Part shown: positions 3,911-5,134 of the stretch, one piece after another
Position numbering within the stretch: the stretch's first letter is position 1
Layout of the letters: each line of letters opens with the position of its first letter
Made by a program: the position numbers and the translations under genes
From: Acidobacteriota bacterium
Lineage (GTDB): Bacteria > Acidobacteriota > Polarisedimenticolia > Gp22-AA2
DNA length: 5,134 nucleotides
Direction of reading: 5' to 3'
NCBI GenBank assembly: GCA_027297005.1
Contig: JAPUIN010000278.1
Span: 1 to 5,134 of the forward strand
Notes under the pieces: model-generated
Database searches by the model: none
What the model was told of the DNA's origin: nothing
The model's input: the letters and a program-made list of their open reading frames with translations, nothing else

Positions 3911-5134
3911 ATGCGCTTTAGCCCGATGCGTCGAACCATCTCGAGCATCCTGTGCGCGGTCTTCTTCGTCGGTGCCGCCCTCGTTGTGGCCGGCTACAGC
4001 CTTGCCGAGCGTGGTCGGCAGGGGCGGGTCAGCCATGAGGAGTTCCTCGCCCGCACCACGGCCGAGTTCTACAGACATCGTCCGACGCCGCTCAGCTTCG
4101 CCTCCGCGCCCGAGCGGAACCCCTTCGGGAGCTACGAGGCGCTCACCGCCGAGGGGAAGGCGCGCGGCAACTACTTCGAGACGCCGTTCGGACCTCTGAC
4201 CCCCCAGATGGCCGCGTCGGTTCGCAGGCAGCTGCCGAAATTCGCCGGCAATCGCAAGCCGACTTCGCTCGGCGCGCGCGGCGAGCTGGAGGCCGGATTC
4301 AACGCCATCCGCCTGCACGGCCCGACCGTCGCCGGACGGGGGATCGAGCCGATCGAGAACGAGCTCCGTCAGATGGGGGTCACGATTCATGGCCGGATGT
4401 TCAATAACGCCCTGATCGTGGAGGTTCCGGAGAAGGCGGTGACGAGGCTTGCCAAGGCCGACTTCCTGCAGGAGTCGATCACCTGGCGGGCGCCGGTCAA
4501 CATGGCCCACTGGATCGGCCGCGGCAGGTACCTCGAGAAGGATCGCGCCACCAGGCTGACCTACGACCTGGTCGTCAACTTCTTCGCCGGCACCGATTCA
4601 CGGCAAGCGCGCGAAGGCCTCGAGCAGATCCTCGGGCCCGAGAGAGTGACCCTGTTCTCGGAGATCTCCGGACGATCGTTCGCGGTGTCCGGCGTCACGA
4701 AAGCCGAACTCAAGAAGATCGGGAATCTCGATCGGATCCGATCCGTCGATCCGAAGCAGGAGTTCCTGCTGATGGGTTCCGAGACTCCGACCACGACCAT
4801 GGTCGGCAACGTGAAGGAGAACCTGCCGTTCCAGGCGCCCTACCACGACGTCGGGATCGACGGCGGTGGGATCGACACCAGCGGCGACGGAAGCAGGCTC
4901 AACAACGGCTCTGACGAAGTCCCGCCGCAGATCATTGTCGTGACCGATAACGGCATCTCGGTCGACTCGGTGCAGTTCTCCCATACGGCGACGCAGTCAA
5001 TCATTCCGGTCCTCGCGCCGGTCGGGCCGAATCACCGGAAGGTCCACGCCATCCAGAACGTCACCGGCGCCGACTTCGGAACCGGCTGCGACTCGCCTCT
5101 CGATGGAGGCGGGACGCACGGCAACGTCGTCGCG
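3911..5134 (+). CDS. Secreted subtilisin-family (S8) serine peptidase, N-terminal 408 residues, cut by the window end
   Basis: A signal peptide covers residues 1 to about 32: Arg at 2, 7 and 8, a hydrophobic core at 11-28, and a likely cut after SLA at 30-32. The protein is therefore exported. Residues 33-145 form a charged linker. Residues 146-195 and 216-285 look like two copies of a small alpha/beta prodomain of inhibitor-I9 type, each with a helix, a hydrophobic strand (NALIVEVP at 166-173; RSFAVSGV at 255-262) and a helix. The catalytic domain opens with the Gly/Asp-rich VGIDGGGIDTSGDG (314-327). IIVVTDNGI (341-349) matches the subtilase aspartate motif, with D346 catalytic, and THGNVVA (402-408) matches the histidine motif, with H403 catalytic and Asn in place of the usual Thr/Ser. 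The catalytic Ser, oxyanion Asn and any C-terminal repeat or sorting domain lie beyond the window. The family is confident; the target is unknown, and extracellular protein breakdown is the usual role. Confidence 0.88.
   Translation, partial: MRFSPMRRTISSILCAVFFVGAALVVAGYSLAERGRQGRVSHEEFLARTTAEFYRHRPTPLSFASAPERNPFGSYEALTAEGKARGNYFETPFGPLTPQMAASVRRQLPKFAGNRKPTSLGARGELEAGFNAIRLHGPTVAGRGIEPIENELRQMGVTIHGRMFNNALIVEVPEKAVTRLAKADFLQESITWRAPVNMAHWIGRGRYLEKDRATRLTYDLVVNFFAGTDSRQAREGLEQILGPERVTLFSEISGRSFAVSGVTKAELKKIGNLDRIRSVDPKQEFLLMGSETPTTTMVGNVKENLPFQAPYHDVGIDGGGIDTSGDGSRLNNGSDEVPPQIIVVTDNGISVDSVQFSHTATQSIIPVLAPVGPNHRKVHAIQNVTGADFGTGCDSPLDGGGTHGNVVA

Noticed and set aside
4727..4756. Clustered GATCCG/CGGATC words
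   Set aside because: They lie inside the protease reading frame and are explained by Asp/Arg/Ile/Pro codons in a GC-rich genome. They show no regular spacing beyond that.

Overview
This is a GC-rich bacterial window. It holds four protein genes, two of them cut by the window edges, plus one 602-base gene-poor stretch. The sulfatase-like protein carries a bacterial lipobox and the protease a Sec-type signal peptide. Sigma70-type promoters (TTGACA/TATAAT-like) and Shine-Dalgarno (SD) sites are readable, so this is a bacterium and probably a diderm. The protein types (lipoprotein sulfatase-like hydrolase, large secreted S8 protease, class-III aminotransferases) suit GC-rich environmental lineages such as Acidobacteriota, Deltaproteobacteria-like groups or candidate phyla. 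Nothing here fixes the phylum.

Layout. 1-297 (minus): the first 99 residues of a class-III PLP aminotransferase/racemase, with an SD and a near-consensus promoter. 298-482: a divergent control region with back-to-back promoters for the minus-strand aminotransferase and the plus-strand hydrolase. 483-1868 (plus): a complete sulfatase/alkaline-phosphatase-superfamily lipoprotein with threonine, not cysteine, at the usual nucleophile position. 1869-1931: a short spacer with a strong dyad and an extended -10 placed so that the next mRNA would be leaderless. 1932-3308 (plus): a complete second class-III aminotransferase with all PLP-site residues. 3309-3910: no convincing gene, several hairpins, and one weak 48-codon minus-strand candidate with a very good SD and mutually exclusive hairpins before it. 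3911-5134 (plus): the N-terminal 408 residues of a secreted subtilisin-family (S8) protease with two prodomain-like repeats and the catalytic Asp and His; the catalytic Ser lies beyond the window.

How the genes may work together. The two aminotransferases share an N-terminal PPPGP segment and the DVDGNRF(L/I)DF block, but they are divergent enough to have different substrates. They flank a hydrolase that probably cleaves a phosphate or sulfate ester outside the cytoplasm. A shared route for an amino-containing ester is possible but not shown: each gene has its own promoter and no transporter is visible. The protease looks like an independent unit. I see no insertion sequence, CRISPR array, tRNA, rRNA or phage gene. 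The most unusual content is regulatory: the near-leaderless arrangement of both complete plus-strand genes, the dyad at about -40 of the second aminotransferase, and the switch-like hairpins near 3500-3540.
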